A stretch of 53,734 nt of DNA from Leucothrix pacifica (GTDB lineage: Bacteria; Pseudomonadota; Gammaproteobacteria; Thiotrichales; Thiotrichaceae): assembly GCF_003172875.1 (NCBI RefSeq), contig NZ_QGKM01000045.1, positions 1 through 53,734 of the forward strand, written 5' to 3'. The notes beneath the pieces were generated by a model. The model was given only the letters and a program-made list of their open reading frames with translations, did no database searches and was not told where the DNA came from. The position numbers and the translations under genes are program-made. Below are positions 1 through 7,777 of this stretch, in pieces. Position 1 is the first letter of the stretch, and every line of letters starts with the position of its first letter.

Positions 1-93
1 GTAGTTTGTCTGACGCTTACGAACCTTCCAGGATTGACGAGGATCGTTAAGTGACTCGAGACACTCCAGAAGCTTGTTCAGGGACTTGGACAT
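1..93 (-). CDS. Transposase N-terminus, ISAs1/H-repeat type (partial, runs off the window)
   Basis: The minus strand opens with ATG at 93 and stays open to base 1, giving 31 codons beginning MSKSLNKLLECLESLNDPRQ. A short leucine-rich helix followed by DPRQSWKVR closely resembles the N-terminal associated domain of ISAs1-family and H-repeat DDE transposases, where an acidic-x-R-Q-x-W-K-V stretch precedes the first hydrophobic helix. The rest, including the DDE catalytic core, lies outside the window. No terminal inverted repeat could be identified between 94 and 131. It abuts a TPR gene that appears to lack its 5' end, so insertion or IS-mediated deletion could have truncated that gene. The family assignment rests on only 31 residues. 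Confidence 0.6.
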   Translation of the reverse strand, partial: MSKSLNKLLECLESLNDPRQSWKVRKRQTNY

Positions 94-131
94 AGCGGGG
101 CTCCGAAAAGCTTCCTTTATGCCTAATTTCC

Positions 132-743
132 TTGGGTGGTTTCAAGCGATTGCCCTGGGAGATCGGCGATAAGTCCGGCGAAGGCACTACGCTCAATAAT
201 ATCTCTCAGATATTCAAGGCTCGCGGCGACTATGAATCTGCACTGACTTACCTTCATCAGGCTCTCAACATAAGATTGGAGATTGGTGATAAGTCCGGCG
301 AAGGTAATACTCTCAACAATATCTCTAAAATATTCGCTGCTCGCGGCGACTATAAAAGTGCATTGACATACCTACATCAATCTCTCGACATAAGACAGAA
401 GATCGGTGATAAATCAGGTGAAGGTACGACACTTAACGATATAGCAACTATTGCTCATACTCACGGCGATTTTGGAACTGCACTGAGATACCTAAAACAG
501 GCTCTCGACATAGCGCTGGAGATCGGCGATGCTGCTGGAACGTGTTTGACGACTATTAATATCGGTCATAGTCAGTGGCAAAGTAATCAAAACGATGAGG
601 CGCATAAAAGTTGGGCTCATGCTTATCAAATCGCCAAGAAGATAGGGCACGCGCAAGCCCTAAAGACGCTGACCAGTATAGCTGAACAACTGAAATTACC
701 TAATGGTGTAGAGAGCTGGAAAACAATTGGGAAAAGTAAATAG
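132..743 (+). CDS. TPR-repeat protein, probably 5'-truncated
   Basis: The 203-residue product consists of tetratricopeptide repeats of 40 residues (core IGDKSGEGTTLNNIS then ARGDYESALTYLHQAL), the long TPR class used for protein-protein contacts. There are three clean repeats, a fourth degenerate one and a C-terminal cap (residues about 165-203). The only start in frame is TTG at 132, with no convincing ribosome site, and it falls inside a repeat. An ATG at 119 in another frame reads into QAIAL just before the first EIGD, so one extra base near 158-160 would explain the break: the original gene probably began further upstream. No enzymatic domain is present. The partner is unknown; such proteins are often larger, with the missing part carrying the effector. 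Confidence 0.6.
   Translation: MGGFKRLPWEIGDKSGEGTTLNNISQIFKARGDYESALTYLHQALNIRLEIGDKSGEGNTLNNISKIFAARGDYKSALTYLHQSLDIRQKIGDKSGEGTTLNDIATIAHTHGDFGTALRYLKQALDIALEIGDAAGTCLTTINIGHSQWQSNQNDEAHKSWAHAYQIAKKIGHAQALKTLTSIAEQLKLPNGVESWKTIGKSK
159..518 (+). repeat. Three tandem 120-bp coding repeats (TPR units)
   Basis: Units start at 159, 279 and 399, each beginning GA(G/A)AT(C/T)GG(C/T)GATAA, and a fourth, more diverged unit starts at 519. The first two units are very similar at DNA level, implying recent duplication or homogenisation. Such arrays are prone to unequal recombination, so copy number may vary between strains. Confidence 0.8.
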
Positions 744-782
744 CTCCGGGAGGATAATTACCTCAAGGAGCAAACCTAATGC

Positions 783-1274
783 CTACTCCTTTGCTAGACT
801 CAACACTTTACTAACAAGACCAGTAGACAAACGATAATTAGCTTTCTGCAACTGATAAATTAGTGGCTTTACACTTTCAATCAACCCCAATTGTTTTGCT
901 TGAAGCAACACTCCAAGCATACCCACCACTGAAATTTCATAGTAGTCCGCAATCTTCCGACCACGCGCTTCATCCATTAGCACACCGCACTCCAAGCTCT
1001 GGGCGAGCGCTAAAGCTTGCACTTCACCATCGTCCAAAGACTGACTCAGTTCTTCAACAAAACTATTCTCTAAAACAGGATGCAGTTCCGCTGACGCTTT
1101 GATAAACGATGTTAGCAGTTGAGCATCATCTCTTGCTTGATGATGAGTGACTTCAAGGTAAACCGTTTCAGGCACATGCACTTCAGAAAATATCTCATGC
1201 AGTAGTTCAAGTTGCTCTAGTTTGGCAAGAGCAATCAACGGCCCTGCATCAGCGACAATAATCGAACGTTTCAT
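783..1274 (-). CDS. DUF3368 PIN-like toxin of a type II toxin-antitoxin pair
   Basis: The 163-residue protein has the DUF3368 form of the PIN ribonuclease fold: VADAGPLIALAKL at the N-terminus with acidic D9, a central DDGEVQALALA containing E84, and D101 in LMDEARGRKIA. These match the metal-binding acidic positions of PIN RNases, which cleave RNA in a Mg/Mn-dependent way. The start codon overlaps the stop of the upstream UPF0175-type gene by 4 bases, so the two are translationally coupled in the usual antitoxin-first order. Toxicity and RNA target are inferred from the family. The pair lies between two TPR remnants on the opposite strand, suggesting acquisition as a small cassette. Confidence 0.8.
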   Translation of the reverse strand: MKRSIIVADAGPLIALAKLEQLELLHEIFSEVHVPETVYLEVTHHQARDDAQLLTSFIKASAELHPVLENSFVEELSQSLDDGEVQALALAQSLECGVLMDEARGRKIADYYEISVVGMLGVLLQAKQLGLIESVKPLIYQLQKANYRLSTGLVSKVLSLAKE

Positions 1275-1597
1275 GTATTGAAGTAGTCCAGCTCTGCATC
1301 TAGCTCTTCTGGGTCATAGTTTACAACCGAGATACCTAAGCGGCTTAAGTGCTCTGTAAAAGCAACAAGTGACATACCAGCAAGCTTAGCTGCTTTACCT
1401 ATACTCATACCGCCCGACTGGAATAAATGCTCGGCTAACGCAATATAGACACCATGTTGAACGATCTTATCGTTAAAAGGAACACCCACAAATAACGGGT
1501 GGCCGTGCCGTGTCACTAGTGACAATTCGCCCTTCTCAGCCGCTTGGCTTAACTCACCGGTTCGTTCTCGTAAGTCTCGTATTGTGAAAGATTGCAT
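1271..1597 (-). CDS. Antitoxin: Phd-like N-terminus joined to a UPF0175 C-terminus
   Basis: Start chosen at ATG 1597, which has AAAGGTG 7-8 bases upstream; a GTG at 1606 in frame has no better site. The product is 108 residues. Residues 1-45 (SFTIRDLRERTGELSQAAEK then a basic strand and VGVPF) look like a Phd/YefM antitoxin DNA-binding domain. Residues about 55-105 (ALAEHLFQSGGMSIGKAAKLA then FTEHLSRLGI) match UPF0175, a small helix-turn-helix-like domain commonly paired with DUF3368 PIN toxins. The likely roles are neutralising the downstream toxin and repressing the operon. The two-part architecture is seen directly; the binding assignments come from family knowledge. Confidence 0.75.
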   Translation of the reverse strand: MQSFTIRDLRERTGELSQAAEKGELSLVTRHGHPLFVGVPFNDKIVQHGVYIALAEHLFQSGGMSIGKAAKLAGMSLVAFTEHLSRLGISVVNYDPEELDAELDYFNT

Positions 1598-1607
1598 AAG
1601 TAGCACC

Positions 1608-1626
1608 TTTAAAGTGTGTACTTAAA
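1608..1626. promoter_or_regulatory. Imperfect inverted repeat upstream of the toxin-antitoxin operon
   Basis: TTTAAAGTGTGTACTTAAA pairs TTTAA(A)GT with ACTTAAA around GTGT, 10 bases before the antitoxin ATG. It is flanked by direct GTAGCAC repeats at 1600-1606 and 1629-1635. The placement fits an autoregulatory antitoxin operator; binding is inferred. Confidence 0.4.
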
Positions 1627-1640
1627 TGGTAGCACAATAA

Positions 1641-1739
1641 TGTCTATCAGATCTATCATGCTCACACTATGAAACAACGCTGACGAACCTAGCAGAACTA
1701 CTTGAATTACCAAGTGATGCAGAGAATCAGGACAGGTAA
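1641..1739 (+). pseudogene. C-terminal remnant of a second TPR gene
   Basis: This frame opens after a stop at 1638 and ends at TAA 1737-1739. Its residues TLTNLAELLELPSDAENQDR closely parallel the C-terminal cap of the upstream TPR protein (TLTSIAEQLKLPNGVESW), and the DNA around ACGCTGACN...GAATTACC is also alike. It has no start codon or ribosome site and is only 32 codons long, so it is a scrap of a paralogous gene. The toxin-antitoxin pair sits exactly between the two TPR copies, which suggests a former tandem TPR array broken by insertion or deletion. Confidence 0.6.
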
Positions 1740-1771
1740 ATAGTTCAGGTGGCTCACATTCAATACCACCA

Positions 1772-2869
1772 TCACCTCTGATCAAAATCCACCACCACCT
1801 CGTCCGACACCGGATGCGCCTGACAAGCTAATATATACCCCGCTTCCACCTCATGCGGTTCCAGCCCATGATTAATATCCATATCCACCTGCCCACTCAC
1901 TAGCTTGGCTTTACAGGTAGAACACACTCCTGCCTTACAAGAATAAGGTAGCTCCATACCATGATGCATACCCGCATCCAGAATATTTTCACCCACCGTC
2001 GCCAGATCAAACATCAACGAGCGCCCATCCGCTACCACGGTTACCTTACTGGTTTTAGCCTCGCCATAGGTATCAATTCGCTGCTGTGCTTTTTCCAATA
2101 TTTTCTCGCTATCTTCAGCCGAGTTAGCAAACAGCTCGTAATGAATCCGGTCATCACTAAAACCCACTCCACGAAAACCACGCGACACTTCCGACATCAT
2201 ACTCTCGGGCCCGCAGATAAACACCTCATCCGTGGTGAGCAGATTAGTCAGCTTGGCTTTGTGCAGCTGTGTGCCCTTTTCATTATCAATCCGGCCATTC
2301 AACACATCAGCCCCCTGATCTTCCTGATTCATAATATTGATCCAGTTAAATCGGGGGAGATACTGATTTTTAATAAAGCCCAGCTCCTCTTTAAACATCA
2401 CAGAATTAGTTCTGCGGTTGCCATAAATCAAGGTCACACGACTCCCCGGCTCATCATGCAAGACGGTTTTGATAATCGACAGAATCGGCGTAATGCCGCT
2501 ACCCACCGCAATACACATATAATTCTTCGCTTGCTGTGGATCTGTTTCGGTGTAAAAACTCCCTTGCGGTGGCATCACCTCAATGGTATTACCCACCTTG
2601 AAATGGTCGTTAGCATAATTAGAGAACGCCCCGCCTTTAACCCGTTTAATTCCCACCCGCATATGACCGTCTGACACTCCGGAACAAATCGAATAAGAAC
2701 GACGTATATCCTTACCCTCAATCTCAGCCTTAAGCGTCAGGAATTGCCCCTGCTTAAAGCGAAACGTTTGTTTTAGCGCATCCGGCACCTCGAAGGTGAC
2801 ACGGATCGCGGTGTCAGTTTCAGGTTGCACATCTGAAATCGTTAAGGGATAAAAACGGGTATCCGACAT
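1772..2869 (-). CDS. paaE: Phenylacetyl-CoA epoxidase reductase subunit PaaE
   Basis: This 365-residue flavin/iron-sulfur reductase passes electrons from NADPH to the di-iron oxygenase PaaAC. Residues 1-100 form an FAD-binding barrel with RRSYSICS. A nucleotide-binding domain follows (CIAVGSGITPILSII, then CGPESMMSEV). The C-terminus is a plant-type 2Fe-2S ferredoxin with C311, C316, C319 and C349 (CKAGVCSTC...ACQAHP). Length and domain order match PaaE (PaaK in Pseudomonas naming). ATG at 2869 has AGGA upstream. It is the last gene of the paaZABCDE run, 16 bases after paaD. Confidence 0.95.
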   Translation of the reverse strand: MSDTRFYPLTISDVQPETDTAIRVTFEVPDALKQTFRFKQGQFLTLKAEIEGKDIRRSYSICSGVSDGHMRVGIKRVKGGAFSNYANDHFKVGNTIEVMPPQGSFYTETDPQQAKNYMCIAVGSGITPILSIIKTVLHDEPGSRVTLIYGNRRTNSVMFKEELGFIKNQYLPRFNWINIMNQEDQGADVLNGRIDNEKGTQLHKAKLTNLLTTDEVFICGPESMMSEVSRGFRGVGFSDDRIHYELFANSAEDSEKILEKAQQRIDTYGEAKTSKVTVVADGRSLMFDLATVGENILDAGMHHGMELPYSCKAGVCSTCKAKLVSGQVDMDINHGLEPHEVEAGYILACQAHPVSDEVVVDFDQR

Positions 2870-2885
2870 GCTGTCGTCCTATAGG

Positions 2886-3443
2886 TTAAATTTGTTTAAA
2901 GTAATCAAACGCTTCGTGGCAATCATTGCACTGAAACAATGCTTTACAAGCGGTAGAGCCGAATTCGCTGAGCCGTTTGGTATCTGACGAACTACAGTGC
3001 GGACATTCGACCCCGAACTCTGGCGTTAAGCCTGATGCATTGCCACAAGCAGACTGCGTAGGCGGCGCAATACCATACTCGCGTAATTTGCGGCGACCCT
3101 CGGGAGACAACCAATCCGTCGTCCAGGCCGGCGCCAATTTTGTCTTCACTTCATAATCGTTAAAGCCCGCTCTGGCCAGCTCGGATTCAATATCATCCTG
3201 CATGGTGCTAATGGCTGGACAACCAGAATAAGTGGGAGTAATCCATACGGTGACTTTGCCATATTCATCTTTGTGTAAATCACATAGCACACCAAGATCC
3301 CAGAGACTCAGCGCCGGTACTTCAGGATCATTCACCACATCCAGCATGTCCCATAACTCGGGCACTTGCGATTGCTGGCGGTGCTGTAAACGCTCCGCCC
3401 ATGCATTCGAAACAACTGGAATATCGCTAATCGATGACGTCAC
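2886..3443 (-). CDS. paaD: Phenylacetyl-CoA epoxidase maturation subunit PaaD
   Basis: The 185-residue protein has an N-terminal MIP18/DUF59-like domain (DVVNDPEVPALSLWDLGVL, then TPTYSGCPAISTMQ) and a C-terminal zinc-finger-like region with CPHC and CNDC pairs. PaaD is thought to assist assembly of the metal centres of the epoxidase (PaaE Fe-S cluster and/or the PaaA di-iron site). It starts with GTG at 3443, 6 bases after the paaC stop, so it depends on translation of paaC. The size is usual for PaaD/PaaJ. Confidence 0.92.
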   Translation of the reverse strand: MTSSISDIPVVSNAWAERLQHRQQSQVPELWDMLDVVNDPEVPALSLWDLGVLCDLHKDEYGKVTVWITPTYSGCPAISTMQDDIESELARAGFNDYEVKTKLAPAWTTDWLSPEGRRKLREYGIAPPTQSACGNASGLTPEFGVECPHCSSSDTKRLSEFGSTACKALFQCNDCHEAFDYFKQI

Positions 3444-3449
3444 GCCGAC

Positions 3450-4217
3450 CTACCAAGTCACGCCGGGGTGAGCGCGGTGTAAAAACTGCATTTCAGTTAA
3501 TAAATGACCGAGGTTTTCCGTGTGATAACCGGTTCGGCCACCGCGTACCACCCAACTGTCTTCAGGCACAGTCAGTGTCGCTTCAGTTAAAATAGCAGTG
3601 ACTTTTTCCAACCATTGTGGACGCAAGGCTGCACTGTCCACCGCAATACCGGCTTCAATTAGTTGCTGTTCCAAGGCATCGACATCGAACATTTCATGGG
3701 TGTAGCCCCATAAATTATCAACCGCATTTTGCATACGCTGGTGGCTTTCTGCGGTGCCATCCCCCAAACGCAGCGTCCATTCATGACTGCGACGCAAGTG
3801 ATAACGGGTTTCCTTCACCGCTTTGGCGGCAACCGCGGCTAAGGTTTCATCCTTCGACTGCAGCTGCTGTTGCAAAAATAGCGTATTAAACACATCCACA
3901 AACAACTGGCGCGCCATGGTGTGAGCAAAATCCACACGCGGCAACTCGTTAATCAGCAGATTGGTGTATTGACGCTCATCACGAAGATAAGCAAAGTCAT
4001 CTTCCGTACGGCCCTCACCTTCCAGCTCTGCCGCATACGTAAAATACATTCGCGCACGACCTAAAAAATCCAGCGCTACATTTTGCAAAGCCAGATCTTC
4101 TTCAAGAAATGGGCCGTTACTACACCACTCTGATATCCGGTGACTCAATATGATCGAGTCATCTCCCAGACGCGTCACGTACTGCATGGTTGCTTGTTTT
4201 AAATCTGTCTCAGTCAT
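3450..4217 (-). CDS. paaC: Phenylacetyl-CoA epoxidase structural subunit PaaC
   Basis: PaaC is the non-catalytic ferritin-like partner of PaaA; the PaaAC core binds PaaB and the reductase. The sequence has the characteristic blocks LGDDSIILSHRISEW, LDFLGRARMYFTYAAE, DERQYTNLLINELP, KAVKETRYHLRRSHEW and HTENLGHLLTEMQFLHR, matching enterobacterial PaaC along its length. I chose ATG at 4217, with TGAGG 7 bases upstream; an in-frame GTG at 4229, overlapping the paaB stop, is the alternative and adds four residues. Product about 255 residues. Confidence 0.93.
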   Translation of the reverse strand: MTETDLKQATMQYVTRLGDDSIILSHRISEWCSNGPFLEEDLALQNVALDFLGRARMYFTYAAELEGEGRTEDDFAYLRDERQYTNLLINELPRVDFAHTMARQLFVDVFNTLFLQQQLQSKDETLAAVAAKAVKETRYHLRRSHEWTLRLGDGTAESHQRMQNAVDNLWGYTHEMFDVDALEQQLIEAGIAVDSAALRPQWLEKVTAILTEATLTVPEDSWVVRGGRTGYHTENLGHLLTEMQFLHRAHPGVTW

Positions 4218-4225
4218 CTCACGCC

Positions 4226-4513
4226 TCACATATTGTCCACTGCTTTTGGCAGCTCGTAATACATAGCATGGCGATACGGCTTGTCATCTGACGGATCAAA
4301 AAAGCTATCGCTGTCATCTTCCTGAGAGGCGCAAATATCACTGGAGCGCACCACCCAAATACTCACCCCTTCACTCCTGCGCGTATAAACATCACGGGCA
4401 TATTCCAGTGCTTGCTCATGGTCTTCGGCGTGCAAACTGCCAACATGCTTGTGGTCAAGGCCGCGACGTGAGCGGAGAAATACTTCATATAAATCTAATT
4501 CTTGTGTCGCCAT
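4226..4513 (-). CDS. paaB: Phenylacetyl-CoA epoxidase subunit PaaB
   Basis: PaaB is a small bridging/regulatory subunit of the epoxidase. The 95-residue protein has the family start LDLYEVFLRSRRGLDHKHVGS, with HAEDHEQALEYARDVYTRRSEG and SIWVVRSSDI following. ATG 4513 is preceded by GGAG. It lies 9 bases after the paaA stop and its 3' end touches paaC, so paaA-B-C are one transcript. No unusual residues are seen. Confidence 0.94.
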   Translation of the reverse strand: MATQELDLYEVFLRSRRGLDHKHVGSLHAEDHEQALEYARDVYTRRSEGVSIWVVRSSDICASQEDDSDSFFDPSDDKPYRHAMYYELPKAVDNM

Positions 4514-4522
4514 GGTTGTCTC

Positions 4523-5458
4523 CTATGCGGCCTGTTGCTTGGCGGATCTTTTCTTATCACGATAGGCATGCATGGCTTCGCGCACCCACTCGCCTTCTTC
4601 ATGTGCCCGAACATGGTGCTCAATGCGCTGGCGATTGGCATGACCATTACCATTAATCACGTTATAGAATTCATCCCAGTCGATTTCGCCAAAGTCATAA
4701 TGACCGCGTTCCTCGTTCCATTTCAGGTCTTTATCCGGGTGTTCCAGCCCCAGCACTTCAATCTGTTTCACCGTTTGATCCACAAATTTCTGACGTAAGT
4801 CATCATTGGTTTCACGTTTAATTTTCCATTTCATAGAACGCGCCGAGTGTGCTGACTCCGAATCATGCGGGCCAAACATCATGAGTGCAGGCCAGTAAAA
4901 ACGATTCAGAGAGTCCTGTGCCATTGCCTTTTGCGCTGCAGAACCTCGCGATAAGGTAACCATAATTTCGTAACCCTGACGCTGATGGAAACTCTCTTCC
5001 TTACAGATCCGAATCATGGCACGAGCATAAGGCCCATAAGATGTGCGCTGTAGTGACACCTGATTCACAATTGCCGCGCCATCAACCAGCCAGCCAATCG
5101 CGCCCATATCGCCCCAGGTCTGCGCGGGGTAATTAAAGATCGAGGCATACTTCGCTGTACCGGTTTGCAGTGCTTCGATTAACTCATTGCGACTAATGCC
5201 CAGCGTTTCCACCGCGCTGTACAAATACAATCCGTGCCCACCTTCATCCTGTACTTTTGATAGCAAAATCCCTTTGCGCCTCAAAGACGGTGCACGGGTA
5301 ATCCAGTTACCCTCTGGTTGCATACCGATAATCTCAGAATGACCGTGTTGGGAGATCTGACGGATCAGATTTTTGCGATAGTCATCCGGCATCCAATCTT
5401 TCGGCTCGATTTTTTCCCCGGCCTCTATCTTGCGCATAAAATTTTCTTCAGGCGTCAT
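4523..5458 (-). CDS. paaA: Phenylacetyl-CoA epoxidase catalytic subunit PaaA
   Basis: PaaA is the di-iron oxygenase that converts phenylacetyl-CoA to ring-1,2-epoxyphenylacetyl-CoA. The 311-residue length matches the family. The iron-ligand helices are visible as [19 protein letters not shown] and [13 protein letters not shown] (E-x-x-H patterns), with [20 protein letters not shown] further on. ATG 5458 follows GAGGA by 6 bases. A 71-base gap separates it from paaZ upstream in the same direction; no terminator is obvious there, so paaZ is probably co-transcribed. Confidence 0.95.
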   Translation of the reverse strand: MTPEENFMRKIEAGEKIEPKDWMPDDYRKNLIRQISQHGHSEIIGMQPEGNWITRAPSLRRKGILLSKVQDEGGHGLYLYSAVETLGISRNELIEALQTGTAKYASIFNYPAQTWGDMGAIGWLVDGAAIVNQVSLQRTSYGPYARAMIRICKEESFHQRQGYEIMVTLSRGSAAQKAMAQDSLNRFYWPALMMFGPHDSESAHSARSMKWKIKRETNDDLRQKFVDQTVKQIEVLGLEHPDKDLKWNEERGHYDFGEIDWDEFYNVINGNGHANRQRIEHHVRAHEEGEWVREAMHAYRDKKRSAKQQAA

Positions 5459-5529
5459 ATCTCTATCCTCATTTCACTGCATTGCCTTACGACTAAACAC
5501 ATTTATCTGCTAGCTGCACCTATCCGAAG

Positions 5530-7551
5530 CTAATCCGCTACCAACGTCAACACATCATAATTAGCCACCACATCACCATGCTGATTCACGATGGTGGTAT
5601 CCCAGCGCACTTCGCCATATTCTTCTGTCTCACGATTCACTTTTTGTTTGCAGGTAAACTGTACCTGCAACTCATCACCGGCATACACGGGCGACGCAAA
5701 CCGCAGATTATCCATGCCATAGTTGGCTAGTACCGGCCCTTCATCCGGCCAGACAAACAAACCTGCCGCCATCGATACCAAGAAATAACCATGTGCTACC
5801 CGATCTTCAAAAAACGGATTACGCCGGGCTGCATCTTTATCCATGTGGGCATAAAATTTATCGCCGGAAAGCTCGGCAAAGGCTTCAATATCGTCCAATG
5901 TGATGGTGCGTTTTTCGGTGATAATCGCATCACCAATTGCCAATTCATTAAAGGTTTTTCTGAACGGGTGAATGCCATCAGTATTGCGCTCAGCACCCTG
6001 CATCCATGCACTGGTAATCGCGGTCAACATGTCAGGAGAACCCTGAATCGCCGTGCGTTGCATATAGTGTTTCACTCCCCGGATACCGCCCATTTCCTCA
6101 GAGCCACCGGCACGACCGGGGCCACCGTGAATCAGGTGTGCCAAGGGTGAACCGTGACCGGTTGATTCTTTGGCGCACTTTTCATCCAGCACCACCATGC
6201 GACCATGATGTGGCGCAGCGCCCAATACTAAGATTCTGGCAATATCAGGGTCAGCGGTTATTACCGAACCCACCAAGCTCCCTTTGCCCATTGCCGCCAG
6301 CTCAATCGCCTCCTGATCATCCTCGTAAGGGACCAAGGTGCTAACCGGGCCAAAGGCTTCAATATCATGCACACAAGAACCGATTGGTTCGTGGCAGGCC
6401 ATCAAAATCGGCGACATAAATGCACCGGTCTCGGCAGAAGCGCCAACTACATCAACCTCATCCATACTGCCGTAGACAATCTCGTTATCTGCGGCCAGTT
6501 TGCGTACCTGATCCAACACATCACTACGCTGATCCATGCCGGCAAGTGCGCCCATGCGTACCCCTTCCTGATCCGGGTCGCCCACCATGGTTTTCGCCAA
6601 GCGCGACGACAAGGCTTCAGCAACGGCTTCCATGCGGTCTTTTGGTACGATAGCGCGGCGAATCGCAGTACATTTCTGACCGGCTTTCACCGTCATTTCG
6701 CGCGCAACTTCTTTGATATATAAATCGAATTCCGCAGAGCCGGGCTGCACATCACGCCCCAGAATCGAGCAATTCAGTGAGTCAGCTTCCATGAAAAAGC
6801 GCGTGTTGTTTTGCACAATCGCTTCGGACTGTTTCAGCTTCAGCCCCGTCCACGCAGAACCAGTAAAACTCACTGCATCCTGATAAGTCATATGATCCAA
6901 GAGATCACCGGTAGCACCGCAAATTAACTGCAGCGCACCCTCTGGTAAAATACCGGACTCGATAATATGGCGAACCATCAATTCAGTGAGATAAGCGGTT
7001 TGGCTGGCGGGTTTTACAATCGTGGGAACACCGGCTAAGAAAGTCGGCGCTAATTTTTCTAGCATGCCCCAGCAAGGGAAATTAAAGGCATTGATCTGCA
7101 CCGCAACACCTTCAATCGGCGTGTAAATGTGCTGTGCGGTAAAACTACCATTTCGTGAAATCTGTTCCTGCGCACCATCCAGCATTACATTGCTGTTCGG
7201 CATCTCGCGGCGGCCTTTGCCGGAGAAAATAAATAAGGTGCTGATCCCACCTTCGATATCTACCCATGAATCGGTTCGGGTTGCGCCAGTGGCTTTTGAT
7301 AACTCGTAGAAAAGCTCTTTGCGCTCCATCAAATACTTGGCGAGCTCTTTAAGCATGAGCGCGCGCTGGTGGAAAGTGTATTTACGCATTGCGGGGCCAC
7401 CAACTTTACGGGCGTAGTCCAGCATGCTTTTGAAATCCAAACCATCGCTGGTGATTTCGGCAACGTCAGCACCCGTGATTGCATGGCGCAGCATCAATCC
7501 TGATTGGGATGACTGATACCACTCGCCTTCAGCGTAGTTTTGTAATTTCAA
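5530..7551 (-). CDS. paaZ: Bifunctional oxepin-CoA hydrolase / 3-oxo-5,6-dehydrosuberyl-CoA semialdehyde dehydrogenase PaaZ
   Basis: PaaZ hydrolyses the seven-membered oxepin-CoA ring and oxidises the resulting aldehyde with NADP. Residues 1-530 are an aldehyde dehydrogenase with INAFNFPCWG, SFTGSAWTG, E255 in FFMEADSLN and nucleophile C294 in AGQKCTAIRR. Residues about 540-673 are a MaoC-type (R)-hydratase domain (FAELSGDKFYAHMD then RVAHGYFLVS) supplying the hydrolase. Both active sites look intact, unlike ALDH-only homologues that leak a toxic aldehyde. The start is TTG at 7551 with GAGGAACG upstream. It is the first gene of the operon; regulators PaaX or PaaR are not in the window. Confidence 0.95.
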   Translation of the reverse strand: MKLQNYAEGEWYQSSQSGLMLRHAITGADVAEITSDGLDFKSMLDYARKVGGPAMRKYTFHQRALMLKELAKYLMERKELFYELSKATGATRTDSWVDIEGGISTLFIFSGKGRREMPNSNVMLDGAQEQISRNGSFTAQHIYTPIEGVAVQINAFNFPCWGMLEKLAPTFLAGVPTIVKPASQTAYLTELMVRHIIESGILPEGALQLICGATGDLLDHMTYQDAVSFTGSAWTGLKLKQSEAIVQNNTRFFMEADSLNCSILGRDVQPGSAEFDLYIKEVAREMTVKAGQKCTAIRRAIVPKDRMEAVAEALSSRLAKTMVGDPDQEGVRMGALAGMDQRSDVLDQVRKLAADNEIVYGSMDEVDVVGASAETGAFMSPILMACHEPIGSCVHDIEAFGPVSTLVPYEDDQEAIELAAMGKGSLVGSVITADPDIARILVLGAAPHHGRMVVLDEKCAKESTGHGSPLAHLIHGGPGRAGGSEEMGGIRGVKHYMQRTAIQGSPDMLTAITSAWMQGAERNTDGIHPFRKTFNELAIGDAIITEKRTITLDDIEAFAELSGDKFYAHMDKDAARRNPFFEDRVAHGYFLVSMAAGLFVWPDEGPVLANYGMDNLRFASPVYAGDELQVQFTCKQKVNRETEEYGEVRWDTTIVNQHGDVVANYDVLTLVAD

Positions 7552-7587
7552 TGTTCGTTCCTCACAACAACATTATTATGATACACA

Positions 7588-7665
7588 TTCTATAGAAAAA
7601 ACTAAAAATCTGTATCTTATTAAAATAACACGCAGCAAGGCAGTCTGCTAGTCTTTGTGACTAGC
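7588..7665. promoter_or_regulatory. Upstream region of the paa operon with two palindromes
   Basis: The gap 7552-7777 precedes paaZ. It contains a perfect 10-bp palindrome TTCTATAGAA (7588-7597) and a 7-bp inverted repeat GCTAGTC-TTTGT-GACTAGC (7647-7665). The latter could be an operator, or a weak terminator of the helicase gene upstream, although no T-run follows it. The sequence between is AT-rich, as expected of a promoter. No factor can be named. Confidence 0.4.
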
Positions 7666-7777
7666 CATACGTTAATTAATGTGTAGTGGGTCTGAGAATA
7701 TAGGATTTGATCTACTACAAAACGATCAGCGAATACAAATAAGGAAAATTTAGAAGTGGGCTTATCCCAAATTGAGA

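Noticed and set aside
1961-2674. Long plus-strand open frame over the reductase gene
   Set aside because: It is a shadow of paaE: histidine-rich, low-complexity translation with no ribosome site or domain.
5791-6150. 119-codon plus-strand frame over paaZ
   Set aside because: Shadow of the conserved MaoC/aldehyde dehydrogenase coding sequence; no ribosome site.
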